DNA of 7,827 nucleotides from Cyclobacteriaceae bacterium. GTDB lineage: Bacteria; Bacteroidota; Bacteroidia; Cytophagales; Cyclobacteriaceae. The notes under the pieces are model-generated. The model worked only from the letters and a program-made list of their open reading frames with translations. It was not told the origin of the DNA and made no database searches. The stretch spans positions 1 through 7,827 of the forward strand of contig JAUUZS010000186.1 in assembly GCA_030589835.1 (NCBI GenBank). Direction: 5' to 3'. Both the position numbers and the translations under genes were made by a program. How positions within the stretch are numbered: position 1 is the first letter of the stretch; each line of letters begins with the position of its first letter. Below are positions 1 to 6,144 of the stretch, in pieces.

Positions 1-765
1 CTCTCCTTTGACCCAATGTTCCGCTGGAGGGACTATCCTTACTTTGACATTTTGTTCCAAACAGAGATCAACAAGTTCATTTTTTCGCTCTATAGAAATA
101 TTTCTTTCAGATATAATCAATTCTTTTACACTTTTTGATTTAAGAATTGTGCGTAAATCTTTTCTAGCATCAAAAATTTTTACTCCATTGACAACTTTTC
201 CAACGTGTTTCCGGTCATCCTCCAGATAGCCGATCACTTTGTAATTCCCAACTGCATTTTCTTCAATGATTTGCCGTGCTATTTGAGCAGAATTTTTAGT
301 CCCATAAATCAGTATTTGCTCTACTTTTTTCTCCTTCTTCCAAAAAAAAGAAAAAAGTTGCTTTACAAATAAACGGTACGAAATGAGAAATAACACAGCA
401 TTGAGAAAGGCAATTATGATGACGGAAAGTGGAATTAACCTTGACCCGTATAAGAAATAATTCAGATAGCTGACTATAACGGTAAATACGGTGCCTAAAA
501 AAATAGTCCCCAGAATCCTTCCGGCATCTTGTATCCCGGTGTAACGTACAATTCCGGCATAACTTCTGGTGACAATACTGGAAATAAATCCCAATACTAC
601 AAATACGACTATGCCGGTATTCACATCATAATTGTCCAGCCGACTATAATCAAAATTAAATCGCAGTAAATAGGCCAATAACGTTGAGAAAAATAATAGG
701 ATAATATCGATTACGATAATTATCCATCGTGGCAGGATTTTTATTTTTAAAAGTAATTTGTCCAT
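1..765 (-). CDS. Membrane-anchored UDP-sugar 4,6-dehydratase, CapD/PglF/WbpM type (N-terminal part, cut by left edge)
   Basis: I read this frame by translating the reverse complement: it is open for all 255 codons from ATG at 765-763 to the edge. The protein starts MDKLLLKIKILPRW and has four likely membrane helices (about residues 13-34, 49-65, 83-105, 111-133) with a conserved-looking RYTG at 74-77. A cytoplasmic Rossmann-like domain follows (ILIYGTKNSA at 151-160) and the VPPAEHW stretch near 245-251. This is the N-terminal architecture of the long CapD/PglF/WbpM/FlaA1 family, which is usually about 600-650 residues and converts UDP-GlcNAc to the UDP-4-keto-6-deoxy sugar at the inner membrane. 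The catalytic SDR domain lies outside the window, so activity is inferred from family and from the neighbouring pglE and pglD. The Gly-rich turn reads GTKNSA rather than GAGxxG; this is the auxiliary domain, so it need not matter. The gene follows a 287-nt spacer and may have its own promoter. Confidence 0.88.
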   Translation of the reverse strand, partial: MDKLLLKIKILPRWIIIVIDIILLFFSTLLAYLLRFNFDYSRLDNYDVNTGIVVFVVLGFISSIVTRSYAGIVRYTGIQDAGRILGTIFLGTVFTVIVSYLNYFLYGSRLIPLSVIIIAFLNAVLFLISYRLFVKQLFSFFWKKEKKVEQILIYGTKNSAQIARQIIEENAVGNYKVIGYLEDDRKHVGKVVNGVKIFDARKDLRTILKSKSVKELIISERNISIERKNELVDLCLEQNVKVRIVPPAEHWVKGE

Positions 766-771
766 TCTATA

Positions 772-796
772 ATTAATAACCTATAAGGTTAATTAT
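772..796 (-). promoter_or_regulatory. Imperfect dyad just upstream of the dehydratase start
   Basis: Arms at 772-782 and 786-796 flank a 3-nt loop. The inner six pairs (TAACCT/AGGTTA) are perfect and 9 of 11 positions pair overall. It ends 6 nt before the ATG at 765, so it could be a weak 5'-UTR hairpin over the ribosome-landing region or a repressor site. The surroundings are very AT-rich, so a chance dyad is possible. Confidence 0.25.
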
Positions 797-888
797 AATA
801 ATACAATTTAATGTGGTAAAAGTGCTGAATTCTGGACTATGTAAGCATTAATTGCTTTCTTCAGCAAAAAAACTAATTAAAGAACGAC

Positions 889-896
889 CAAATATA
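889..896 (-). promoter_or_regulatory. Candidate Bacteroidota -7 promoter element for the dehydratase gene
   Basis: The minus strand reads TATATTTG, an exact match to the TAnnTTTG -7 consensus of Bacteroidota sigma-ABfr promoters. It would give a leader of about 115-120 nt before the ATG at 765. I see no TTG/TTTG -33 element at the expected spacing; the sequence there is the end of the MITE-like element. The call rests on one 8-nt match in AT-rich DNA. Confidence 0.35.
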
Positions 897-897
897 A

Positions 898-908
898 TAG
901 AATTATAT
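898..908 (+). repeat. Left copy of 11-bp flanking direct repeat (putative target-site duplication)
   Basis: TAGAATTATAT, identical to 1043-1053. It directly abuts the left terminal inverted repeat, as expected for a target-site duplication. Confidence 0.7.
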
Positions 909-930
909 GGGGTATCCGATCATGACCCGT
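909..930 (+). repeat. Left terminal inverted repeat
   Basis: It begins GGGGTATCCGATC and ends CCCGT. Against the reverse complement of 1018-1039 it matches at 18 of 22 positions, with a run of nine identical bases (TATCCGATC) and a further five (CCCGT). Confidence 0.7.
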
Positions 931-969
931 AGTTTTATAAATAAAGCTGATAATCAATGAATTACGAAT

Positions 970-981
970 AAAATGCATTTT
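970..981. repeat. Perfect 12-bp palindrome at the centre of the MITE-like element
   Basis: AAAATGCATTTT has its centre between 975 and 976, within 2 nt of the midpoint of the inverted-repeat pair (974). The central position suggests that the element folds symmetrically, as many MITEs do. Confidence 0.5.
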
Positions 982-1017
982 TTCTAATATGTTGATATAC
1001 AACTATTTATATATTGA

Positions 1018-1039
1018 ACGGGAGAAGATCGGATATCCC
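1018..1039 (-). repeat. Right terminal inverted repeat
   Basis: The plus strand ends GATCGGATATCCC; its reverse complement pairs with 909-930. Only one of the outer 13 positions differs (912/1036), and that one could form a G-T wobble. Confidence 0.7.
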
Positions 1040-1042
1040 AGT

Positions 1043-1053
1043 TAGAATTATAT
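1043..1053 (+). repeat. Right copy of 11-bp flanking direct repeat
   Basis: TAGAATTATAT, identical to 898-908. Its last base is the last base of the pglE stop codon (1053-1055 on the minus strand), so the insertion point was immediately downstream of pglE. Confidence 0.7.
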
Positions 1054-2180
1054 TAATCAATACTATGGATAGCCTGTATTATCTCCGCTTGCTCATCCTT
1101 CTTTAATCCAACTCCGGAAGGCAGGCAAATTCCTTTGTCAAACAGATCAGAGGCCATTCCTGTCACATAGGCTTTTTGGCCTTTAAAGATATGCAATAAA
1201 TGCAAAGGTTTCCAGAACCTACGCGTTTCAATGCCTTTAGCCGCGAGCATATCAAGAACCTGATCCCGCTTGCCGGGATGAGCAATAAGAAAAGTTGATA
1301 GCCACCTATTCGAATTAAGCCCTACCGGATTATCTACTACTTCAAACATCACCTTACCTGAAAAGGACTCCTGGTAGGTATTAAAAATTTTTCTTTTTTG
1401 TCCTACCCATTCCTTCAAGTATTTTATTTGCGCCAATCCCAAAGAAGCACATAAATTACTCATCCGGTAGTTAAAGCCCACTTCAGTATGTGCATATGGT
1501 TTTGATTCATCTCGAGCCTGCTCAGAAAGATGTTTTGCTTTTTGGGCTATATGTGCATTATTGGTTAGCAAGGCACCCCCTCCGGAAGTAGTTATTACTT
1601 TATTTCCATTGAATGACAGAACACTTATATCTCCAAACTGACCTACAGGATTTCCCTTGAAATTCGCCCCTAAGGCTTCAGCAGCATCTTCGATCAAGGG
1701 AATCTGATATTTTTCTGAAATGCTCATTAGTTCATCCACTTTTGCAGGGGTGCCAAATACATGGGTATAAATTATTGCCTTGGGCCTAATGTTTGCTTTT
1801 TTTAAATCCAATATGGCTTTTTTAAGCAATTCCGGATCCATATTCCAGGTTTCAGGCTCACTATCAATAAAAACCGGGTGAGCACCTAAATATGCAATCG
1901 GATTGGCAGTAGCCACAAAACTAAACGTCTGACATATGACAAAATCTCCAGGTTCAACTCCCAATGTTTTGAGAGCCAAATGAATCGCTGCTGTGCCGGA
2001 ATTTAAGGCCACACAATAATCTCTATTCGTAATTTTGCTAAGTTTATCTTCAAACTGCTTCACATAAATCCCTCCGGGAGCAAGCCAATTTGATTCCAGA
2101 GCCTTCTTTAAATATTCCAATTCTTCTCCACTTTGATGTGGTGGCGATAAAAATATGCGATATGGATTATTTCGCTGCAT
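1053..2180 (-). CDS. pglE: DegT/DnrJ/EryC1 PLP-dependent UDP-sugar aminotransferase, PglE-like
   Basis: This 375-residue protein, typical in length, belongs to the sugar-nucleotide aminotransferases that aminate C4 of a UDP-4-keto-6-deoxy-HexNAc using glutamate and PLP. Visible marks are the RIFLSPPHQSG opening typical of PglE/LegC-type members, NWLAPGG at 31-37, NSGTAA at 60-65 (phosphate contact), EDAAEALG at 164-171 (D165, pyridine nitrogen partner), and SFNGNK at 189-194 with K194 as the expected Schiff-base lysine, followed by a glycine-rich loop. I chose ATG at 2180, one base after the pglD stop (TAGCATG). An in-frame ATG at 2213 would add 11 residues and overlap pglD by 32 nt, and family members normally begin near RIFLSPPH. 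The adjacent pglD and PglC-like genes point to the bacillosamine pathway; other 4-amino sugars made by this family cannot be excluded. Confidence 0.9.
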   Translation of the reverse strand: MQRNNPYRIFLSPPHQSGEELEYLKKALESNWLAPGGIYVKQFEDKLSKITNRDYCVALNSGTAAIHLALKTLGVEPGDFVICQTFSFVATANPIAYLGAHPVFIDSEPETWNMDPELLKKAILDLKKANIRPKAIIYTHVFGTPAKVDELMSISEKYQIPLIEDAAEALGANFKGNPVGQFGDISVLSFNGNKVITTSGGGALLTNNAHIAQKAKHLSEQARDESKPYAHTEVGFNYRMSNLCASLGLAQIKYLKEWVGQKRKIFNTYQESFSGKVMFEVVDNPVGLNSNRWLSTFLIAHPGKRDQVLDMLAAKGIETRRFWKPLHLLHIFKGQKAYVTGMASDLFDKGICLPSGVGLKKDEQAEIIQAIHSID

Positions 2181-2181
2181 G

Positions 2182-2775
2182 CTAAATTTTAATACTTTTC
2201 GCCGGATTCCCAACTAATTTTGTTCCCCCGGTAACATCTTTAAGCACAACTGAACCGGCTCCAACAATTGCCCATTTACCTATTGATACGCCAGGCAATA
2301 TGGTGGCATTTGCTCCTATAAAAGTACCGGCACCGATCCTCACATTACCACAAATCACAGCACCGGATCCAATATGTGCAAAGTCCTCAATTATACAATT
2401 ATGCTCTACAATTGCCCCTGTATTGATAATGACATGCTTTCCGATGCTGGTTTCTGCCTGAATTATGGAATTCACAAAAACCATTGTCCCGTTTCCAATA
2501 ATTGAATTCTCTGCCAAAAAAGCCTTTTTGTGAATGGCTCTTCCAAATGAATGCTTTATAGTATTTACCAGGCGAAACCTTGTTTTATTGGAGCCAATAC
2601 TGATGATGATTTTTTCATCGGTGAAGGAAATTCCTGAGTACGGGCTGATGACCTTTAAATCATAAAATGATTTTATATTTGAATTATCATCAAAAATCCC
2701 TTTCAAATTTATTCCCTGCGACAACAGACAATCATAAACAACTTTTGCATGTCCTCCCGCACCATAAATAATCAT
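2182..2775 (-). CDS. pglD: Sugar O/N-acetyltransferase of the NeuD/PglD family, probably UDP-4-amino-sugar N-acetyltransferase
   Basis: The 197-residue protein has the two-part PglD fold. The N-terminal UDP-binding Rossmann-like domain opens MIIYGAGGHAKVV, and a left-handed beta-helix of hexapeptide repeats runs from about residue 85 (for example IGNGTM, IGKHVI, IEDFAH, IGAGTF, IGKWAI) to a C-terminal VGNPAK coenzyme-A site. E124, H125 and H134 fall where I recall the catalytic residues of Campylobacter jejuni PglD (about 195 aa), H125 being the general base. The family acetylates the 4-amino group of UDP-4-amino-6-deoxy-GlcNAc with acetyl-CoA, giving UDP-di-N-acetylbacillosamine. The start is one base after the upstream stop (TAAGATG) and the stop one base before the pglE start, so the genes are probably translationally coupled. 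It lacks the usual one to three residues before the IIYGAGG strand. A NeuD-like role is less likely because no sialic-acid genes are visible. Confidence 0.87.
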   Translation of the reverse strand: MIIYGAGGHAKVVYDCLLSQGINLKGIFDDNSNIKSFYDLKVISPYSGISFTDEKIIISIGSNKTRFRLVNTIKHSFGRAIHKKAFLAENSIIGNGTMVFVNSIIQAETSIGKHVIINTGAIVEHNCIIEDFAHIGSGAVICGNVRIGAGTFIGANATILPGVSIGKWAIVGAGSVVLKDVTGGTKLVGNPAKSIKI

Positions 2776-2776
2776 C

Positions 2777-3382
2777 TTAAAATAGATTTAAACCATTAAA
2801 AACCGGCATTTCTACCTGCTTTTTATTTTGCCTGAACATAGATTTTCCCATTTGAATAATCGTCAACCATACAATTTTAATGTCCAGAAAAAAAGCAATA
2901 TTAGTTACATACCACAAATCCAATTCAAATCGATCAGCCCATGAAATATCATTTCTGCCATGGACCTGAGCCCAGCCGGTAATACCCGGTTTCACCTTAA
3001 ATCTTCTGAGCTGAGACTTGCGATACAATGCTTCATATTCAATTGGCAAAGGTCTTGGCCCAATAAATGACATTTCACCTTTTAGGATATTCCACAGCTG
3101 TGGAATTTCATCAAGCCCGGATCTCCTCAGGATCTTTCCAAAAAAAGTAAAGGCCCTTTTTTTCATGCTCAAATCAGAGGAACCATCAAATTTCAGTGTT
3201 CTGAGTTTATATAGCCTGAATTTTTGCATGTCCCTCCCCGACCTCATTTGCACGAAAAAGATCGGATTTCCTTGTGAAATAAACAGTAAAAAGATAATTA
3301 GCACAATAAATGGAAACAGCACAGCCCCTAGCACTCCTGCCAACATTTTGTCAAAAATCACCTTGGCGTAATTAGAATACAT
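2777..3382 (-). CDS. pglC: Monotopic phosphoglycosyl transferase (bacterial sugar transferase), PglC-like
   Basis: The 201-residue protein is the length of the minimal PglC-type catalytic unit, without the extra transmembrane domain of the long WbaP/WcaJ class. It moves a sugar-1-phosphate from a UDP-sugar to undecaprenyl phosphate at the cytoplasmic face of the membrane. Seen: one hydrophobic re-entrant helix at about 13-36 with a proline at 24, the KFRLYKLRTL motif at 54-63, the catalytic Asp-Glu dyad D91-E92 in RSGLDEIPQLWNIL, FIGPRPLP at 106-113, and KPGITGWAQVHGRN at 131-144. Its ATG overlaps the upstream stop by one base (TAATG), and pglD follows after one base. Co-location with pglD and pglE makes UDP-di-N-acetylbacillosamine the likely donor. 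This is inference, since short family members also use other 2,4-diacetamido or 4-amino sugars. Confidence 0.9.
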   Translation of the reverse strand: MYSNYAKVIFDKMLAGVLGAVLFPFIVLIIFLLFISQGNPIFFVQMRSGRDMQKFRLYKLRTLKFDGSSDLSMKKRAFTFFGKILRRSGLDEIPQLWNILKGEMSFIGPRPLPIEYEALYRKSQLRRFKVKPGITGWAQVHGRNDISWADRFELDLWYVTNIAFFLDIKIVWLTIIQMGKSMFRQNKKQVEMPVFNGLNLF

Positions 3383-4347
3383 TATAAAGTACTATTGATT
3401 AATTTTCTCTTCACCACCATATAAAATATAGACAATAACAGTAGCATAACTCCAAAATAAATCATTTGATGTCTGAAATCCATTTGAATAACTAATATTA
3501 CAACGAAATTGATCATGAGCTGTATGAGCATATAAATACCTGACATGCGCAAATGAGACATTCCTGTTTTGCTTACTGCCACCTGAAACAAATGCATTCG
3601 ATGGGCTTCAAATATGTTTTCCTTTTTCAATATTCTCTGTACGATAGTATAAATAGTATCGATTCCATATAAGGTTAAAAAAAGAATAAATCCTACTTGT
3701 TGAGTTTCACTAATTAATTTTAACACTAAATAAACAATAATAAATGCTATCGTGAGACTCCCGGCATCCCCGGCAAAGCAAACTGCTTTTTTTCTGAAAT
3801 TAAAAAAACTGAAGATAACCAACACCAACAGGAAGAATATCAAAAAGTCATCCGCTATAAAATTGTAATAATAATTATTGACTATTATCAATGATATAAT
3901 AGCAACCAGGCTATATCCTCCAGTAATCCCATTGATGCCATCCATGAAATTATATGCATTGAGCGTGCCAGTAGCCAGGATAATTACAATTAGAAGCCAA
4001 ATGAAATTAAGTTCAAAAAGATTCAGTTCGGCCAATATCAATACTATGGACATCACCTGTAGAGGAAACCTCACCTTACCTGGAAGATCCAGAAGATCGT
4101 CTAAAAAACCCGTAATCCCCAAAATGATTAGTCCTGCAACAAAATAGTAGCCCGGATAATCAAAAAGAAAGGAAGCGAGTGCCACTGCGATAAAAATCAC
4201 TAGCCCCCCTCCACGAATTGTAGCCCCTTCGTGCATAGTACGATGGTTTGGAAGATCAACAATATTGTATTTGCGTGCGATTTTGAAATAAATCAAAAAG
4301 GCTGCAGCAATTAAAAAAGCATAAAAAAAGTAATACCAGCTATTCAT
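3382..4347 (-). CDS. Polytopic phosphoglycosyl transferase, WecA/WbpL/MraY superfamily
   Basis: A very hydrophobic 321-residue integral membrane protein with about ten predicted helices and the conserved cytoplasmic loops of the family that transfers HexNAc-1-phosphate to undecaprenyl phosphate. Visible motifs are DLPNHRTMHEGATIRGGGL (31-49), the Mg-binding LDDLLD (82-87), NAYNFMDGING (130-140), FAGDAGS (191-197), and the C-terminal HRMH (249-252) of the sugar-nucleotide loop. Its start overlaps the end of the SDR gene by 8 nt (ATGAATAG) and its stop shares one base with the PglC-like start (TAATG). Pairing with the SDR gene resembles the wbpV-wbpL pair of Pseudomonas, where the sugar is QuiNAc or FucNAc, so I prefer WbpL-like over a housekeeping WecA. 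MraY is unlikely, as there are no cell-division or murein genes nearby. Confidence 0.9.
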   Translation of the reverse strand: MNSWYYFFYAFLIAAAFLIYFKIARKYNIVDLPNHRTMHEGATIRGGGLVIFIAVALASFLFDYPGYYFVAGLIILGITGFLDDLLDLPGKVRFPLQVMSIVLILAELNLFELNFIWLLIVIILATGTLNAYNFMDGINGITGGYSLVAIISLIIVNNYYYNFIADDFLIFFLLVLVIFSFFNFRKKAVCFAGDAGSLTIAFIIVYLVLKLISETQQVGFILFLTLYGIDTIYTIVQRILKKENIFEAHRMHLFQVAVSKTGMSHLRMSGIYMLIQLMINFVVILVIQMDFRHQMIYFGVMLLLLSIFYMVVKRKLINSTL

Positions 4348-5290
4348 TAAATGATTTAATCGTTTTCCGTAGTCCTTCTATTGACGAAACAGGCAATTTA
4401 TCTGACAAATTTAATAAAACCTTTTGATTTGAGACCATCATGTTTTCGCACAATTTAGACACTGATTTTGTATTAAAAGGAGCGTGTAGCCAAGTTCCAA
4501 TCTGGGCAATACTCCAAATAATGGCCTTTGGGATACGTAATATTCTTACTTTTCTACCCATTCCACTACCGATAAGCTTCACCAATTCTATTGTCGAAAC
4601 AGGCTCATTATCAGAAAGTAGATATGTTCCGGGGTTCACTTTTTCCTCTAATATTTTTTGAATTGTAAAACAAAAATTATCAATAGAAAGAAAAGACCGT
4701 TTATTTTCAAAAGCTCCCAGAGGGTAAGGGATTCCTGCCTTTACAAATTTATACAGCAGGTTCAGATTGCCTTTATTTCCTGGGCCATGAACCATGCTCG
4801 GCCTTAAAATGAAATATTTTTTTTCTTTTTGTTGATGCTCGGATAAGTATTCCTCTGCGTGCCGCTTCGAAATTCCGTATTCCGATCGTGGATTTGGAAC
4901 AATATCTTCATTTATCAAGCTGTCAGTGTGATCAACAACTGCTTTAATAGAACTTAAAAACACAAAAGATCTAGCTTTGGAATTTGCAAATTCTTCGTGC
5001 AATTTTTTAGTATTATGGTAGTTTACTTGTTGATAATCCTTCTTTTTGAATTTTCCAGATAAATCATGTGCAATCCCTGCCAAATGGATAATGGCGTCAA
5101 TATCGTTTTCATCCAGGGCTTCTGTTGATAATTCATCTATAAAATCAATATTATAAGCGTCAAATTTTTCCTTTCCATTTAGCATATCCCTTGAGTGTCC
5201 TACAACAGAAATCCCTTTATTTCCGTGTAAATAATGCACTAAACTGGTGCCAAGAAAACCCGTGATGCCCGTAATGAGAACTCTTTTCAT
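4340..5290 (-). CDS. NAD-dependent epimerase/dehydratase (extended SDR), candidate WbpV-like UDP-4-keto-sugar reductase
   Basis: The 316-residue protein is a soluble extended SDR. Residues 1-14 carry the nucleotide-binding motif (VLITGITGFLG), HLAG is at 69-72, FLSSIKAV at 111-118 supplies the catalytic serine, and YGISK at 138-142 holds the Tyr-Lys pair. RPSMVHGPGNKGN at 163-175 is the substrate-side motif common in nucleotide-sugar epimerases and reductases. All catalytic residues are present. Family members nearest in layout (WbpV, WreQ) reduce the 4-keto group of the CapD/WbpM product to give UDP-QuiNAc or UDP-FucNAc, which a WbpL-type transferase then uses. The 8-nt overlap with such a transferase gene here supports that reading. 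A C4-epimerase acting on UDP-GlcNAc or UDP-Glc is the main alternative and sequence alone cannot decide. The start is ATG at 5290, after a 101-nt spacer. Confidence 0.85.
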   Translation of the reverse strand: MKRVLITGITGFLGTSLVHYLHGNKGISVVGHSRDMLNGKEKFDAYNIDFIDELSTEALDENDIDAIIHLAGIAHDLSGKFKKKDYQQVNYHNTKKLHEEFANSKARSFVFLSSIKAVVDHTDSLINEDIVPNPRSEYGISKRHAEEYLSEHQQKEKKYFILRPSMVHGPGNKGNLNLLYKFVKAGIPYPLGAFENKRSFLSIDNFCFTIQKILEEKVNPGTYLLSDNEPVSTIELVKLIGSGMGRKVRILRIPKAIIWSIAQIGTWLHAPFNTKSVSKLCENMMVSNQKVLLNLSDKLPVSSIEGLRKTIKSFNE

Positions 5291-5391
5291 TGCTTACTAT
5301 TTTTCAAAAACCTACTTACCTCTTGACACTTGTCATGCATTAACACATCTGCGTGCGAACACATTTCGATACTTCGCTTCGGCAACACCTG
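5291..5391. other. 101-nt spacer between the GT2 and SDR genes with a repeat-like fragment
   Basis: The plus strand at 5364-5382 reads TTTCGATACTTCGCTTCGG, directly next to the GT2 stop codon. From memory it resembles GC-richer interspersed intergenic repeats common in Bacteroidota (TTCGATACTTCGCT-type). A short dyad, TGACA-CT-TGTCA, lies at 5324-5335, and AACACAT occurs twice (5342-5348, 5359-5365). I see no convincing promoter or terminator and no gene. Confidence 0.3.
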
Positions 5392-6144
5392 CTATTTGTG
5401 ATTAAATAATTCAAATACTTTATTAAAATATTTAGGATAAATCTTCAATACATTGGTTTTAATGCCGTGCGTCCGGCAGGCTCTTATAATCTCACTATTG
5501 AGGGTTATATTACTTTTTATTCCATTGGAGCTCACTCCGCCTTTGCGCATCTTTACCATTTTTAAGGGCAAATACTTATAATTAAGTTTTTGCACGTAAA
5601 GCAGTCGAATTAACATTTCGTAATCTGCTGCTATTTTATAGTCGGTTTCAAAAAGCCCATATTTATCGTAGAATTTTTTTTTGACAAAAAAAGTTGGATG
5701 CGCAGGCATATATCCTTTTGCAAATTTGTCGGGATGCCACCTATTTGAAGAATATGTACGCACCGTATGATTTAAATTATTTGGATCAACAAATATCAGG
5801 TCTCCAAAAACGGCATCTGTTTCTCTATCAGAAAAGGCTTTCGCAACCTTCGTTAGTACCTGATTGTCAAAGTAAAAATCATCTGAATTAAGAATTCCTA
5901 TTACATCTCCTGTAGCTTTTTTAATGCCTTTATTCATGGCGTCATATATGCCATGATCCGGCTCGCTGATCCAATCTGCTATTTTACTGGAATATTTTTT
6001 CAGGATTTGTTGTGTCCCATCGTCGGAGTTGCCATCTATCACAATATGCTCAATCTCCTGATAATCCTGACCTGCAACAGAGTTAATAGCATCTTCGATA
6101 TGTGAAGCACTATTATAACAAACTGTAATTATGGTAATTTTCAT
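5392..6144 (-). CDS. Family 2 glycosyltransferase (GT-A fold)
   Basis: The 250-residue protein shows the GT2 core: the N-terminal strand and donor loop KITIITVCYNSASHIEDAI (2-20), VIDGNSDDGT (35-44), then ISEPDHGIYDAMNKGIKKATG (59-79), the metal-binding NSDD (86-89) and the acceptor-side AADYEML (172-178) with D174 and E176. Proteins with the EPDHGIYDAMNKGI signature are usual in O-antigen and exopolysaccharide loci; it probably adds one sugar to the lipid-linked oligosaccharide at the cytoplasmic face of the membrane. Donor and linkage cannot be read from sequence. I start it at ATG 6144 (MKITIITVCYN). An in-frame TTG at 6153 would add only three residues (TTG-Ala-Ser) and runs into a promoter-like sequence, so it is less likely. 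There is no transmembrane segment, and the 107-nt upstream spacer carries no clear ribosome-binding site. Confidence 0.92.
   Translation of the reverse strand: MKITIITVCYNSASHIEDAINSVAGQDYQEIEHIVIDGNSDDGTQQILKKYSSKIADWISEPDHGIYDAMNKGIKKATGDVIGILNSDDFYFDNQVLTKVAKAFSDRETDAVFGDLIFVDPNNLNHTVRTYSSNRWHPDKFAKGYMPAHPTFFVKKKFYDKYGLFETDYKIAADYEMLIRLLYVQKLNYKYLPLKMVKMRKGGVSSNGIKSNITLNSEIIRACRTHGIKTNVLKIYPKYFNKVFELFNHK

Larger units (their letters stand above)
909..1042. mobile_element. MITE-like non-autonomous element of about 134 bp
   Basis: The element has imperfect terminal inverted repeats (909-930 and 1018-1039, 18 of 22 positions matching), a near-central perfect 12-bp palindrome (AAAATGCATTTT, 970-981) and a perfect 11-bp direct repeat immediately outside (898-908 and 1043-1053). 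It holds no meaningful ORF. Short length, inverted ends, a duplicated AT-rich target and no transposase fit a miniature inverted-repeat transposable element mobilised in trans. Direct repeats of 10-12 bp are known for some IS4-family members such as IS231, but I cannot assign a family. The ends are slightly asymmetric: three extra bases (1040-1042, AGT) separate the right inverted repeat from its direct repeat. It sits between pglE and the dehydratase gene, and the right direct repeat shares one base with the pglE stop codon, so pglE is intact. Confidence 0.65.

Noticed and set aside
151..345. Loss of the GxGxxG turn in the dehydratase N-terminal Rossmann domain (GTKNSA) as a sign of decay
   Set aside because: This auxiliary domain varies within the family, the frame is fully open, and the catalytic domain lies outside the window.
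909..1039. Inverted repeat pair as a rho-independent terminator for pglE
   Set aside because: The arms are separated by about 90-105 nt and no U-run follows the second arm; the flanking direct repeat explains the structure better as a mobile element.
2181..2213. Upstream ATG at 2213 as the pglE start
   Set aside because: It would add 11 residues absent from the usual family N-terminus and overlap pglD by 32 nt, whereas ATG 2180 follows the pglD stop by one base.
3018..3371. 117-codon plus-strand open frame opposite the PglC-like gene
   Set aside because: It lies wholly antisense to a gene with all family motifs, its translation resembles no family, and it has no start signal. The other plus-strand open frames (8-229, 3878-4147, 4440-4661, 5694-5891, 6469-6723, 6894-7082) fail for the same reasons.
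5324..5335. TGACA-CT-TGTCA dyad as an operator for the SDR gene
   Set aside because: A single five-pair dyad with no second copy, no promoter beside it and no regulator gene nearby is too weak to call.
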